Shown: positions 35,250-46,173 of the stretch, one piece after another
Layout: each line of letters starts with the position of its first letter
How positions within the stretch are numbered: position 1 is the stretch's first letter
NCBI GenBank assembly: GCA_024336345.1
Contig: JANFOG010000006.1
Location: forward strand, 496,001-560,000
Source of the DNA: Mariannaea sp. PMI_226
Taxonomy: Eukaryota > Ascomycota > Sordariomycetes > Hypocreales > Nectriaceae
Direction: 5' to 3'
Length of the DNA stretch: 64,000 nucleotides
Notes under the pieces: generated by a model
What the model saw: only the letters and a program-made list of their open reading frames with translations
Database searches by the model: none
Told to the model about the DNA's origin: nothing
Position numbers and translations under genes: made by a program

Positions 35250-36902
35250 TTAATCCTGCACCTCAGGCACATATTCTTCAAAATCATCAACGCTACCAGC
35301 ATCATTTTCAAGATCCCATTGCATTACTAGATCATAGTTATCATCTGCTTCCTGCTCTGCGGCCTCCCTGTTCTGTTCTGCCAGGTGCTTCTCGCACACC
35401 CTCGCGACGTGGCCCGCAAGCGCATCCAGTGCCGTTATACACTTGCCCATCTTGGACTGCCGCTGGGCCACGATGAGGTGATCGTTCAGCCAGGTGTCGA
35501 GGCGCCAAGATAGGCCACGCGAACCGGGCTCTGTCGTATTGTTGGCGCGCTGGCGGGCAGCGAAGCGCGCGAAGCCCAGGTCTCGCATGTCGATGCTCAG
35601 GCGGCAGAAGCGCGGGTGCTGTCCGCCGTTGAGGTATGCTGTTGAGACGTCGATGCGAATGGTGCGGCACGATAGTGACTTCAGGGCCTTCCACACAGGG
35701 GAGTCAGAACGAAAGAAATCGATAAAAGTAAAGTAGCCGCCGCCCTTGACATAGTTCTGGTCTGGGCGGGTCGAGAGTTGATATTTTGGCGCAACGCGGA
35801 TGGTGAAGGTGTTGATGAGCGTCTTAACGCCCTTTGAGCAGGCTTTGTTCATTATGCCTGACTGCGGCGTGAATACCTTGATGGCCTCGGCCATGGCGAT
35901 CTGTGTGTCATTGTAACATCGATTGCGCTCCGCTTCAACGATTAGTCGACGGAAGTAGTAGCCGAACTTGTCTATGTTGATGGTGTCGTTCTTCATCGTC
36001 GTTTGCTCATCTGGGACGAAGCGGGACTTGGATCGGCTTCTTTCAGGAGTGTATCCGTCGCTGTCATCATCTTGAGACTCTTCAATTTCAGGGCCCTCTC
36101 CCTCTGTATCCGAATAGTCAATCTTGCTCAATTTTTCGACGTTGACGACCCGGTTCGTGGGATCCCGGAGACGGTACAGAAACGTGTTCTCCCCGTATAG
36201 GATGCGAGTTGACTCGTGGTAAATTAGTCTGTTAACTCTTGTAATGGCGGTCTCGATGCCTGGCCTCTGCCTTGCGTAGATGCGCGTCCAGCCGGAGCGG
36301 ACGTGGATAGGAGCTTTGACAACAAGAATATAGCGGTAAACTTCCTCACGAATCTCCGCAGGCATATCCATGAAGCTAGTTGGCTCTCTTCTCTTAGGCT
36401 CTGGTGTTTCATCCCGGTTATCGTCCAATGGGTCGGGAATCTGCGGTGAGGGTGCAGTGAATCTCTCATCCTTCTCAATCCTATAAGGCTCGTTATCCGA
36501 GCTAACTATAGGTTCCGGTCCAAAGTTATAACATGACCATTGTCCATCTGGAACAAAGTCGTAGCGCCTGTAGATGCCCGGCGGCGGCGGCCTCGTCCTC
36601 GTGTCGTAACCGAATTCAGGATATTGTTTCTGATTTTCCTTCCGACGTTTCTTATTTTTGTTCTTGTGCTTCCGGCGATTGTCTTTCTTTGAACGCTTTC
36701 TCTTTGAGTGCGGACGGCGAACGGGAGAGGCTTGGAGGTCGTTGTCATGACCAACTTCAGTCGATTTCTTGACTTCGTCTGTAGCGAGATTTGGACCATC
36801 TTTGTCAGGTTGTTCAGGCGTCATGGTGATAAGGTTACGGCTTGATGGCGCGAGGGGTCTGAATAATAGGGGTCTGATGCTTGAAACTTGTCGGACGTAC
36901 AA
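35250..36902 (-). CDS. 2EXR / F-box-like protein with basic N-terminal region
   Basis: Single exon of 550 aa if the ATG at 36902 is used. The Met at 36824 (MTPEQPDKDGPN) would give 524 aa and is equally plausible. Residues about 60-92 are a dense Lys/Arg block (SKRKRSKKDNRRKHKNKNKK), a strong nuclear or nucleolar localisation candidate. The 2EXR/F-box-like domain begins at about residue 175 with FMDMPAEIREEVYRYILV and continues TAITRVNRLIYHESTRILYG. An acidic linker (EGEGPEIEESQDDDSDG) follows. The C-terminal half has no motif I recognise and ends in acidic residues. The function is unknown. Family members may act as ubiquitin-ligase adaptors, but that is not shown by the sequence. It is in tandem with POL31, 345 bases downstream of that gene's stop. 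Confidence 0.82.
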   Translation of the reverse strand: MYVRQVSSIRPLLFRPLAPSSRNLITMTPEQPDKDGPNLATDEVKKSTEVGHDNDLQASPVRRPHSKRKRSKKDNRRKHKNKNKKRRKENQKQYPEFGYDTRTRPPPPGIYRRYDFVPDGQWSCYNFGPEPIVSSDNEPYRIEKDERFTAPSPQIPDPLDDNRDETPEPKRREPTSFMDMPAEIREEVYRYILVVKAPIHVRSGWTRIYARQRPGIETAITRVNRLIYHESTRILYGENTFLYRLRDPTNRVVNVEKLSKIDYSDTEGEGPEIEESQDDDSDGYTPERSRSKSRFVPDEQTTMKNDTINIDKFGYYFRRLIVEAERNRCYNDTQIAMAEAIKVFTPQSGIMNKACSKGVKTLINTFTIRVAPKYQLSTRPDQNYVKGGGYFTFIDFFRSDSPVWKALKSLSCRTIRIDVSTAYLNGGQHPRFCRLSIDMRDLGFARFAARQRANNTTEPGSRGLSWRLDTWLNDHLIVAQRQSKMGKCITALDALAGHVARVCEKHLAEQNREAAEQEADDNYDLVMQWDLENDAGSVDDFEEYVPEVQD

Positions 36903-37247
36903 AAAATGCCAAGGCTGAGATTCAAACTAGGATCTAGAAAGACTATGAGGGCTGAGAAGTTGAAGGAGAAATAGAGGAACTAAGCTATTAGTATTGGAAA
37001 TAACACAGATTTCTTAGGTTTACACGGACAGGAAGGTTGAAATAGGAAAAACAATAAAGTAGGGAACCATAACCCTGCAAGCCTGTGGGTGTAGATGTAG
37101 GTATTAGGGACTTATGCAGTAGAACAGAACGAGAAGTAAGTCATAACTCATTGAATTAAACCATCATGCATCTGGGGTATTCCATACATTTCTTTTTCTT
37201 AGTGTTTGCGCTTTCCTCACTCTTTCTCGGTAGAGCCCCTCATATCC
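36903..37247. other. short intergenic region between POL31 and second 2EXR gene
   Basis: 345 bases holding the POL31 3'UTR and the 2EXR gene promoter, both on the minus strand. AT-rich, with no further feature seen. Confidence 0.6.
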
Positions 37248-38972
37248 TTAAATCGATATTTTCACTTTTTCAACATCTAGAGTCTCCATATCTACTATCA
37301 CAATCTCCTTCGTCTCCGCAAATGATGGTACAGTAACGAGCCTAACCGATTGACCATCAGGGCCGTGAATTACCTTGGTTGAGAAATGGGGCTGGCAGCC
37401 GACAAAGTACAAGTGAGGACAGTTCATCATGACAAACGGGTCATCATCTTGGAAGGGGTAGCTCCCTGGAAAAGTCCAATTAGAATCAGTTTCGTGCGAT
37501 GATGATTTGGGAGACTCAATAGTAACTTACACAACGTATCAGGTGCAGTTGGGGCGCAGCACCGCCAGCGGCACATAGCCTCCATCATGCCAAGACGGTC
37601 ATCAGTGCCAACGTACTTGAACACATCGTCAACATTTTGACCACCGGTGCCTAGAACCCTCCATCCCTCAATCTCAGCCTCCCAAGGGTTGGTAACAGGG
37701 TCAAGCCATCCCGGTTTGTTTGAGGGAGCAGTTGGATCCTTGGTATATGCCCTCGCTGAAGGAAGCATTGCTGGGTGAATGGGTTGCTGAGGGTAGCTGG
37801 CGTTGGCAGGATCCTGCGCGCCTGGGAGTAGAGTGACAGGCATCGAGGGCAAGAGCTCTTTCAAGAAGCCATCAAAAAGCTGGGAGGGGAGAGGGTTGTA
37901 CGAGTTGGCGTCGTAGCCATATTTTTTGTTGATTTTCTTCTCCGTGGCGACTGCTGCATCAGTGTCGTCGGCCTTTCGTTCAGTCGTGGAGATGGAGTTG
38001 CCGGCGATGACGAGACGGCTAATCTGCGAGAGGCCAGACTGCGCGTCAGGGCTGAGCGCTTCGCCGAGGAGGTATTCCAGAAGAAGGTCAAGGTCAAGCG
38101 CATGAGAGGCATCCGAGCCGGAGAACGATAAGCCAGATACGATGGCCATTTTCTTGTTATTACTAGACTTTGCGGGGGCATCGGCCATGTCCTCGTCTTC
38201 GTCCTTAATCTCCTTCTTCACGGTTCCATTGGACCCAGTAGGCTTGGAGAGACTCCAGCGTTCGGGCTGCGGGGGTAGATCGGCAAACTTGATATCGATA
38301 ACTTCTAGTTCGCCATTGTCGTTTTCGGTGCCCATGGCAGCTATAATGCAGCCAGTAACGAGGTGGACGGACTTGAGCATCTCCCCAACCAAGCGGATGC
38401 GACCGGAGTCATCTTCGAGCATGATTTGGTCAGAGCCGTCGTCAGAGTAGTATTTCGGAATCGAAATTGGGGCTGATATCCAACGCTAAAATGAGTATTC
38501 CATTAGCCAACTTCACATGGTCCCTGGGGAGCTTTCCTGATGCCAAATCTTACGTCCTTGGACACATCCTCAAGAATGCTGGGCTTGAGGGGCATATCCA
38601 TGTACACGGTCCCCGTTACCCAGCACAACTCGCCCTGGCGCACGTCAAGGACACGCTCAACCCGCTTGGCCGCTTCCCCACCAATTACGGTATCACTCCA
38701 GGCCTCGGCAGCTGCTTGGTCGACAGCAGGCTTGATTTTTGTGAGGCGCAGGAAGTACATGTCGCCAAATTGCTGTTTATACGATCGCTGCTTCTGCAGG
38801 GCATAGGAATGTAGCGGCTTGTAGGTCGAGGGGGCTCGAGATGGTACCTGGTGAGCAGCATGACTGTAACCTATGTTGGAATCCAGTTGCCACCACAGCT
38901 CATGGGTGAGGGAAGTACCACTTACGACGGCGTTTGGAGTAAACTCCCTGTGACTTCTTCGAGAGCAACCAT
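37248..38972 (-). CDS. POL31: DNA polymerase delta small subunit (subunit 2)
   Basis: Four exons on the minus strand, 38972..38926, 38863..38554, 38485..37531 and 37465..37248, give 509 aa. All junctions are in frame. Joins restore SYALQKQRSYKQQFGDMYFL (within exon 2), VSKDRWISAPISIPKYYSDD and DTLWSYPFQDDDPFVMMNCP. Exon 1 encodes MVALEEVTGSLLQTPS. Its acceptor (GTTACAG) is the least certain. The middle has the OB-fold region (LEDDSGRIRLVGE) and the inactive calcineurin-like phosphoesterase fold (VSGLSFSG, LVIAGNSIS, LLPGAQDPAN). The C-terminal block NCPHLYFVGCQPHF is typical of Pol31/Cdc1/POLD2. The subunit bridges Pol3 and Pol32 in polymerase delta and also belongs to polymerase zeta. It is essential in yeasts. 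An acidic/lysine insert (KKEIKDEDEDMADAPAK) precedes the phosphoesterase-like domain. Confidence 0.94.
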
Positions 38973-39736
38973 GTTTACAATGGCAAATCCAAGAAGCCAG
39001 GAAATTAATTGGCGGCTATAATTGTGTGAAGGTGTTGTAGGCTCAAGTGGTGGAAGAAAGTGAGCGGGCAGTAAGAAGGCAGATCGTGCATAGTCTGAAT
39101 AAATGGATCAGTGTAAATGTCTGGGAACTTGACTATTTCGTAGCTTGACGCGTCGCAGAAGACAGACGCGAAATGTGGCGTAGAGTGGCTGGACGTCGGC
39201 GTAATGCCGGCCGACACTCCGATATCTGCCCCTCCTCTGTCAAGTTGAGCCCATCAGACTAGACATTGTTTCCACAGACAACATTATGTTATTATTATTA
39301 AACAATAACCTATTAAAATACATGCCATGTTATAGAACTACACAAGGTTGGGAAGTAATCCGCACCTATAATTTATTCCTATATTTTCCCCGTATTTTTT
39401 CTCTTTTTGAAAACTGATTTCCACCGTGATTATGAACTAAGAAATCTGTGCTGTCATTTGTCAACCTCCGCCCTCTCACCCCTCCCCCTCCCCCCGCCGT
39501 CCACCTTTCCAACTTCTCCACGGCCATCTCCGGATCTTCACCTGGCTTTAAAAAAATTCTTATATCCTTACACTTTTTTTTCTCTACTCTACAAAGAGAA
39601 AATTATAAAAAGCGACACCTTAACTCAAGGTACGACGTCTTGCTTACATATATGTCAACTGCCAACTAATCATCGTATCCATTTCTCAGAATCAGGTCAC
39701 ACCCTCACCAAGAAATCTACCATCATCATCATCGTC
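38973..39736. promoter_or_regulatory. divergent promoter region of POL31 and CAF16
   Basis: 764 bases between divergent start codons. It has an ATT-repeat/AT-rich core (about 39285-39320), then C-rich and T-rich tracts before CAF16. I could not place factor sites with confidence. Confidence 0.45.
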
Positions 39737-40597
39737 ATGTCTGCTCATCAAGCCCCCCGTATTGAGGTCAAGAACCTTTCATACACTTTCCCAGACTATT
39801 CAACTGGTATTCGCAACATCTGTCTGGACCTTCCTCCCCGTTCTCGTACGCTTCTCATTGGAGCCAACGGGGCTGGAAAGACGACTCTTCTTCGTCTGCT
39901 CGCCGGCAAGCGTCTCTCTCCAAGTGACACCATTTCTATCTGTGGTGTCGATCCTTTCAAGCATGGTTTGGAGGGCGTGACCTACTTGGGTCTTGAATGG
40001 GTTCTTAACCCCATCGTCCGTACTGATATCGGCGTCAATGAGCTTCTCCGCTCCGTTGGTGGCGACGCCTACCCGGAGCGCCGTGATGAGCTCGTTTCCA
40101 TGCTGGATATTGACACCAACTGGCGAATGCACGCCGTTTCCGACGGTGAGCGCCGCCGTGTTCAGCTTGCCATGGGCCTCGTGCGACCCTGGACTGTGCT
40201 TCTCCTTGACGAAATCACCGTCGATCTCGACATTCTAAGCCGTTCTGAGTTCCTCGGCTGGTTGAAGCGCGAGACAGAGATTCGCGAGTGTACTATTGTT
40301 TATGCCACACACATCCTGGACAACCTTGCTGGATGGCCTACTCATCTTGTCCACATGCATATGGGTACCGTCAAGGAGTGGGACGAGGCAGACAAGATGC
40401 TAGCCACCATCGACAACACCGTTGGCGCTACTGGCAACAGCCGTCTTGGCGAGCTTGTATTTGGCTGGCTGAAAGACGATCTCAAGGCTCGAGGCCCCCG
40501 AAGCAACCTGCACAGAGCACCAGAAGGCAAGACTTATGGCTTCGGTGGTATCCAGATCGGTGGTTACGGTGACGAGTCTAAGCAGCGCGAGGTCTGA
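39737..40597 (+). CDS. CAF16: ABC-type ATPase CAF16 (CCR4-NOT-associated)
   Basis: Single exon, 286 aa from ATG 39737 (MSAHQAPRIEVKNLSYTFPD). The frame is open 110 codons further upstream, but that part is pyrimidine-derived low-complexity sequence, so it is taken as leader. A single soluble nucleotide-binding domain without membrane helices: Walker A GANGAGKTT (42-50), the degenerate signature VSDGERRR (134-141) in place of LSGGQ, Walker B VLLLDE (154-159) and an H-loop in YATHILDNL (His192). The region GLEWVLNPIVRTDIGVNELL and a Gly-rich C-terminus are characteristic of Caf16 orthologues. In yeast Caf16 associates with CCR4-NOT and Mediator subunits. Its mechanism is little known. A perfect hairpin lies 31 bases after the stop. 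Confidence 0.93.
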   Translation: MSAHQAPRIEVKNLSYTFPDYSTGIRNICLDLPPRSRTLLIGANGAGKTTLLRLLAGKRLSPSDTISICGVDPFKHGLEGVTYLGLEWVLNPIVRTDIGVNELLRSVGGDAYPERRDELVSMLDIDTNWRMHAVSDGERRRVQLAMGLVRPWTVLLLDEITVDLDILSRSEFLGWLKRETEIRECTIVYATHILDNLAGWPTHLVHMHMGTVKEWDEADKMLATIDNTVGATGNSRLGELVFGWLKDDLKARGPRSNLHRAPEGKTYGFGGIQIGGYGDESKQREV

Positions 40598-40627
40598 GGG
40601 GTGGAGATGTGAGAGAGAACAGACTCC

Positions 40628-40655
40628 TATGGGGTTTTCTTAACAAAACCCCATA
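40628..40655 (+). repeat. perfect 11-bp inverted repeat in CAF16 3'UTR region
   Basis: Arms TATGGGGTTTT (40628-40638) and AAAACCCCATA (40645-40655) flank the six-base loop CTTAAC. The stem is a perfect 11 pairs with four G-C, starting 31 bases after the CAF16 stop. It resembles a bacterial terminator but lies in a fungal gene, so an mRNA 3'UTR stem-loop is the likelier reading. Confidence 0.75.
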
Positions 40656-41069
40656 TCATTTCTTTTGTTACGAACAATTGGGATGTGTTTTTGCAGACAT
40701 GTAAAGGCAACCCCCCTTTTTGCATTCTGGTATGGAGTCAAACAAAGAGAGCGGCACTCAACTGCATTTATTGGCGTTTTGAAGTTGGCGGAAAACAGTC
40801 CTCAACTCTGGGATCTGCGGTGTTTACTTGGTTCAACCCTTTTTTTTCGTTGGTTTTGGCTTACGTTGGTCACGACACTTGATCTGGAGAGGTTTTTTTT
40901 GTTCTCATATTTGTTTTGCTTTGGGCTGTACTTGATACTCTGTACTTCAACCAATGGGTGATAAAAAGGCTTGAGTCCATATTCAACTAGACAAGTCTTA
41001 TACAGACTACATATAAATATTATACATGATATGACATCGTCAATAGCTTGGGGAGAAAAATTCACAAGC
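40656..41069. other. intergenic region between CAF16 and CENP-I
   Basis: Convergent 3' flanks of CAF16 (+) and CENP-I (-). T-rich, no coding evidence. Confidence 0.6.
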
Positions 41070-43571
41070 TCATTGAGTTGAGGTCTGCGTGCTTTTCCCT
41101 TCCATAAGCGTTTTTACTACCTTCATCGTGTTCTTTAAAATCTCTGTGATACCTGCGAGATCACTCGCGCTCAAAGTTGCCAGAACATCAACGCGATAGT
41201 CCTTCCATGACAGGTTGATTCCGCCAGAGGTGGACAGACGGGTGAGGCTACTCTGAGTAACCGGGCCAGCGTGCTGATTCCGGATCAATTCACCCCTGTC
41301 GACCGCGGCGTTCTCAAGTTCGCGCACTACCTGAATGCTCTGCAAGCACAAAACAGGCGAGTACGAGAGCCCAAAGAGTGTCTCTAGTGAAAAGGTATTG
41401 TCGACTGATGAGACATATTTGGTCAGGACGGGGACTAGTTTTCGCGGCACCATGCAGCCGAGGGCATTTGTGTCTGAATTGCTAAAGGCATGCCCGCGCC
41501 AATAGCAGTTACAGATATCCATGAGGAAGCCATTGTATAAATCCACATATGCTCTACTGTACGTGGCTGTATTGATTTGGTTGCTTCCATCTTGACGCGC
41601 CTTGGTTTGCATGGCTATATCGAAACCTTTGCGGTAGCAGGCGAGTATGTCGCAGAGCCGAGAGACTATAGAAAGGGAATTGCTGAAGAGTAAAATATAG
41701 ACGAGCGAGGGGAGAGGAAGCTCTATGCGAATGTGATGTTTGAGAACATCGTGGGAGACGAGACGGGCGTTTTGCTCGTAGAATTCGAGGATGGCTGAAC
41801 AAGTAGCCACGGTCGGAGAGGTCTGGATGAGAGTGAGGGCGAGTATGTTGACATGACTGACGAGGGAAGAGATAGCTGCATTCGCATTCAGGGGTATGAT
41901 ATCAGATGACTGCAGGATGACAGTCCAATGATGAAGGACATTCGTATATAAGGAGAGAAGTGCAAGCTGAGAGTCTGGAGTGTTGTCAAGCGTTGCACTT
42001 TCAAGAGGCTTAAAGATATGTTTGTAGAGTTCTAATTGTAGTCAGAAAGCTTGCTAATATATATATATATATCTATAAGGGGTTGATACTGACCTGGGAA
42101 CTCGAGTAAGGGGACATATGAGAGAATTTCGAACATGGTATCTCTCCGACCGGCGCCATTCCACATAGGTAGAAAGCGAGCAAAGAAATTCAACAGGAGA
42201 GAGGGGAGTTTCTGAATATTGTTAGCCAAGATGGTAGTGGCTACGTATTTGGAGGGGATAAGTGCTTACTTTTGCCGACACCACATACTCCTTGAGAACA
42301 TCTAGGACGTCAAACAGAAGCGATTCATCTGCATCTCCATCTAGAACATCTTGTAGGGCAGAGTTGAGCCAGTTGGCTATTCGTTGATCTGAGTCTTCAC
42401 TAGGTCGTAACTGGATAAGTTTCTGAAGTAAAGGATCTGCTAGGACCGCCACGAGCTGACTCGGCAGCTCAATTTTTTCGAGATTCTTGACAAAACCGGC
42501 GGTATTTTCGACTTCTTCGAGGGTGATAGAATCCTGGAGACTGTTAACTCTATAATAGTTCTTGCACCGTCTGGGCTTTGCTGACCTCATTTGCGTGGGA
42601 TGTATGGACCAAGGGAATCAATTTGTTCCGTTGGCTCCGGGTAATGGGTCGATGAACTCTGAAGCCATCATGTGGACGGGAAATACTCTCAAGAGTTTCT
42701 TGCAGGTGTGACTCTTGGATTTCGTCTAATCTTTGCCGCCATTGCAAGTCTGGATGCTTGAAGGCAGATGCTTTGCCCCGAACAGCATCGCCAACAATGA
42801 CTTCTGGGTAGTACTCCTTGAAGACTCGGAGCAGCCCAATAAGTCCAGGGTCGTTTCCCGTCTTCCTTGAGAGATTAAGTCTAGTATATGGTCAATAATC
42901 ATTTTTCTATTCAATATTGAAGTGGACTTGGGTGGTTTTACAATGATTGTATCCTAAATGGTCGAACATGCTTCCGTCGCGTGATAAGAGCCAAAAGATG
43001 GGTGAGATGAGGCCTGTGAAGGGTCAGAAAACATCATTGCGGATGCATGTCTTGTATAATTTAGTGCTCTCGAGTCATACCGTGTTACAGCAGTGTCAAG
43101 CATGTTGAAGAGAACGGGGTACGCTTGCGAAAGAATCTGGGGAGACTCAAGCACATGATAGACAATAATGAGCCATCTTAGCAATGCCGCTTGAAGAGGC
43201 AGAGAGGGTTTTATCTTGCCATGACCGAGACAGGAGACAATCCGGAGGGTCACATTGGCGGATACCTGTGTCGCGGGATAGAGATTCCTCACAATGGCTG
43301 AGAGACTGGCCTGGTCGAGATGACTTGGTTTGGTGATGAGGTTCACTAAGTCATCGAGGACATCGGGAAGCACGCCCCGTTCGTATAGGAGCGAGGTGAG
43401 GTTAGCAACAGTGGGTTTTACATTGGCGGTACGAGATTTAGTCGGAAGTTTAGAAGCTATGGGAAAGTTGAGCATGGTGGTTCCTCAAATCTAGGAGATG
43501 GGAAGATTGGCAAACTCACCTTCAACAACTTCAGCGACTAGGAGACGAATATCATCATGAGTCGAAGACAT
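41070..43571 (-). CDS. mis6: inner kinetochore protein Mis6/CENP-I
   Basis: Seven exons on the minus strand, 43571..43520, 43456..43081, 43013..42942, 42880..42586, 42533..42270, 42211..42094 and 42031..41070, give 712 aa with every junction in frame. The joins restore VAEVVEASKLPTK, TRPHLTHLLALITRRKHVRP, QSLLNLSRKTGNDPGLIGLL and LLEFPELYKHIFKPLE. The conserved Mis6 block is LSAIVRNLYPATQVS, RIVSCLGHGKIKPSL, QAALLRWLIIVYHVLESP (about residues 70-125). The protein is an all-helical repeat member of the constitutive centromere-associated network (Mis6 in fission yeast, Ctf3 in budding yeast) and in fission yeast supports CENP-A loading. The fourth intron, 52 bases with donor GTCAGC and acceptor CTCCAG, is the least certain. 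Intron 6 holds an (AT)n run. A 9-base minisatellite lies about 280 bases upstream of the start. Confidence 0.9.
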
Positions 43572-43853
43572 GATGACGATCAACGATCATTGATGGGCCA
43601 GGTACATCAACAATACAGGATTACACACTAATTTCCGACCTGTCTCTTCCTTTGCCGGCTCAAGTAGGTAGAGGCACGGAGCCGAGGGACCGGAGGAGAA
43701 GGTCGGGGCGGGAGTAGTCTGAGTGGGACGTTTTACGGACGCGTCGTTCGGAGGAAGACGCGTATATCGGTAGAGGAGAGCTCAGGTTCACTTTCATGGG
43801 TGCGTCGTTGGTGCCGAGGCGGGGGACCAGCGCTGACTGAAGGTACCTACCTG

Positions 43854-43940
43854 CTGTACCTACTGTACTTACTGCACCTCCTGCACCTCCTGCACCTACT
43901 GCTACTGCACCTACTGCACCTACTGCGCCCACTGCACCGA
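43854..43940. repeat. 9-bp minisatellite, about nine copies
   Basis: Units of CTGCACCTA and close variants (CTGTACCTA, CTGTACTTA, CTGCACCTC, CTGCGCCCA, CTGCACCGA) run from 43854 to 43940 with one 6-base partial unit (CTGCTA, 43899-43904). All lengths are multiples of three, so frames remain open across it. On the minus strand it reads as Gly-Ala-Val repeats, but there is no evidence that this is translated. Confidence 0.88.
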
Positions 43941-44640
43941 CTGAAGCACAGACCTTCCTGACGGTTCAAGCAGCTTGCTGCATGGCCCACAGCTCGGGGT
44001 TCTGGAATCATCAAGCTCCAAAGCTCAAAGGACGCCCGCAGAGTTCCGGTTGGCAGGGACCTGAGGCCGGGTTCTTTTCAGAAGATTTTAAAATTAAAAT
44101 TAACATTAAAAATAGAGGGAAGATATCATCCGAGGTTTGCGCTCCTTGAAATGAAATTCACCTACACACATGAGAAGGAGGGAGAACTGGGATTCTCTCT
44201 ACTCTCTACTCTTTGGGGGATGATGTTGTTAGTCACGGCTATTATCGCGGCTCTTTTCATATACCCTCATAAACACAACAAGACAACACTCGAACCTCGT
44301 CCGCACACACATAGTCTACATAGTAGATGATAGTAGTCTGCCAGGCGTGCACAGAGTAAAATGTATCCATGTATCACTGAGCTGGAGAACTCCCGGCATG
44401 GGACCTCTGTTTCTGTGCTCTTTTCTCTTCTCTCGTCTCGTCCCGTCCACACCAGGTTTGGATCTTGGTACTGTAGCCGAACCCATCCCTATGTGGCTTT
44501 TTTTTTGTATGTATGTGTATATGTAGACTATCTGACCTAACCTTACCTCGCCATACCTCACATCATCGTACCTAATATTGGGCCCCTTGAGGTCCCAGCA
44601 GAAGAGAATGGGTGTGAGCACAACATTTGTTTTGTCTATC

Positions 44641-44663
44641 TTTTTTTTTTTTTTTTTTTTTTT
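44641..44663. repeat. poly-T run (23)
   Basis: Twenty-three consecutive T on the + strand, the longest T run seen in the window, in intergenic DNA. Confidence 0.9.
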
Positions 44664-45601
44664 ACAAAGTCAGCTGCTCCTTTTGCCTGTGTCGCCAAAA
44701 GTCAAACGGGCCTTGAGTTTTGCACTTCATTGTGAGTGACGCTCTCTCCAGTTCAGCCCTGGGTCAGATTCTCCAATATTAGTCCAGTGTCCCCAGCACG
44801 CTGCATGAGCACCCGCCGCCATGATGAAGGTGGAGAAAGCGCAAAAACCACAGGTAATTACATGGGTGACGGCAGGGATATGTGTGCCCGCTCAGCACGA
44901 AGTCATCATGGCGATCTTCTAGTACGTACATCTGTACGATTGGATCGGTTGTGAATCATCTCGTCGAACCAAACGAAGAGGATGCTTTTTTTTGTCTTCT
45001 TGCCTGCCGCCTTTTTCTCCTGTCGTCTGGTGTAACATTCGGCCAAATACGCATCCTGGTCTCCTGTGGTACTACTCCATGCACATACCTGAGGTACTTC
45101 ATTACTCTGCTCTCCAACAAGACACCTCCTACGCAGTAACTTGAGTATCTGCCGAGTACCGTCTTTGCTCTTGGTGGGCTGCTGGATACCTCCTCGGTAC
45201 GGTACGCCATGTGCTGAATTAACATCTTTCCAAACCAGGGCCCCCCTGCCCATCATAATCGTAGGGTGAGGGAGGTAAGGAGGTGTCAACGGTCGGTGGT
45301 ACATTCCTGCACATGTACCTACCTACCTACCTATCTACCTACGGCCACCAATTATGTACTACCTACCTACTACTCCGTCCCTCCTTCTCTGGTCCTTGCC
45401 CGCCCGCCATGGCATGGCAGGCTCTTGCTCCCAGCCGCTCCTCACCGTTCCTTTCGTTGGTGCATGATGCTGGTGCCAATCGTTGCTGGCCACTTCATCC
45501 CAACTTCCCCCACCTTTTGATTAAGCCTGCGACATAATTACCTACCTCGCACTTCATGTTCTGTACATACATGCCTGCCTAGGTACCTTATATCTAGACC
45601 T

Positions 45602-45609
45602 ATATATAT
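45602..45609 (+). promoter_or_regulatory. possible TATA element upstream of the GNAT gene
   Basis: TATATATA followed by CT-rich DNA, about 565 bases upstream of the ATG at 46174. A long leader with an intron near 45775 would make the distance reasonable. Weak evidence. Confidence 0.25.
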
Positions 45610-46173
45610 CTCTCTGTCAGTTCCAATGCATCCCATGCCATCCCTCGTTCAGCTTCAAGTTCAGATCTACCATCCTCATCCTCAACTCCGGCAAACGTTG
45701 AGCCGCCTCAGCCAGCAAGCTTTTGCCTTCCTTCCTCCTACCGAGGTCATTCTATCTTCTTAGTGGTGAGTCCTTTTCCAACTTTTCTCATTCACCATGG
45801 AAAAAAAACTATTCATCAGGCACACTTTGATGATACCCTCTTCGCTACCCTCTTTCACCTTCACCCTTCCAATATGCTTGCTAGTAAACGCTTATCGCAA
45901 CATTATGGTCCCGATAATCTACCATTACCATGAATCTCCTTCTGACGTGCTACTAGGCTCACTCAGCTCTTAAGATTGCCAACTGAAATCATTCCACCAC
46001 TCACCCTTTAAGCTAAAACAGGGTTGAACAACTCTACAGAAGGACATCTATTGCTACTTCAGTCCACCGATCCTATGTTCACCTAGTGTATTGGGTCTTT
46101 TTTTTTTTTTTCAAGGAAGAGAAATTCGAAATCAGTCTCATCGTTTGACCCCTGGTCGTAGTTCTCTCAAACC

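Larger units (their letters stand above)
43572..46173. other. intergenic region between CENP-I and the GNAT gene
   Basis: Divergent upstream regions. It contains the 9-bp minisatellite at 43854-43940, a 23-base poly-T at 44641-44663, TACC repeats at about 45316-45370, a TATATATA at about 45602-45609 and a possible 5'UTR intron donor (GTGAGT) near 45775. No GH3 barrel-coding sequence or other gene is visible despite the truncated look of the downstream protein. Confidence 0.55.

Noticed and set aside
39407..39736. 110-codon N-terminal extension of CAF16
   Set aside because: It is in frame but Pro/Ser/Leu low-complexity from CT-rich leader DNA. Caf16 proteins start near MSAHQAPRIEVKNL.
40628..40655. 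Bacterial-type rho-independent terminator
   Set aside because: The hairpin shape fits, but the genome is fungal with spliced genes and there is no U-tract function to expect. It is recorded as an inverted repeat instead.
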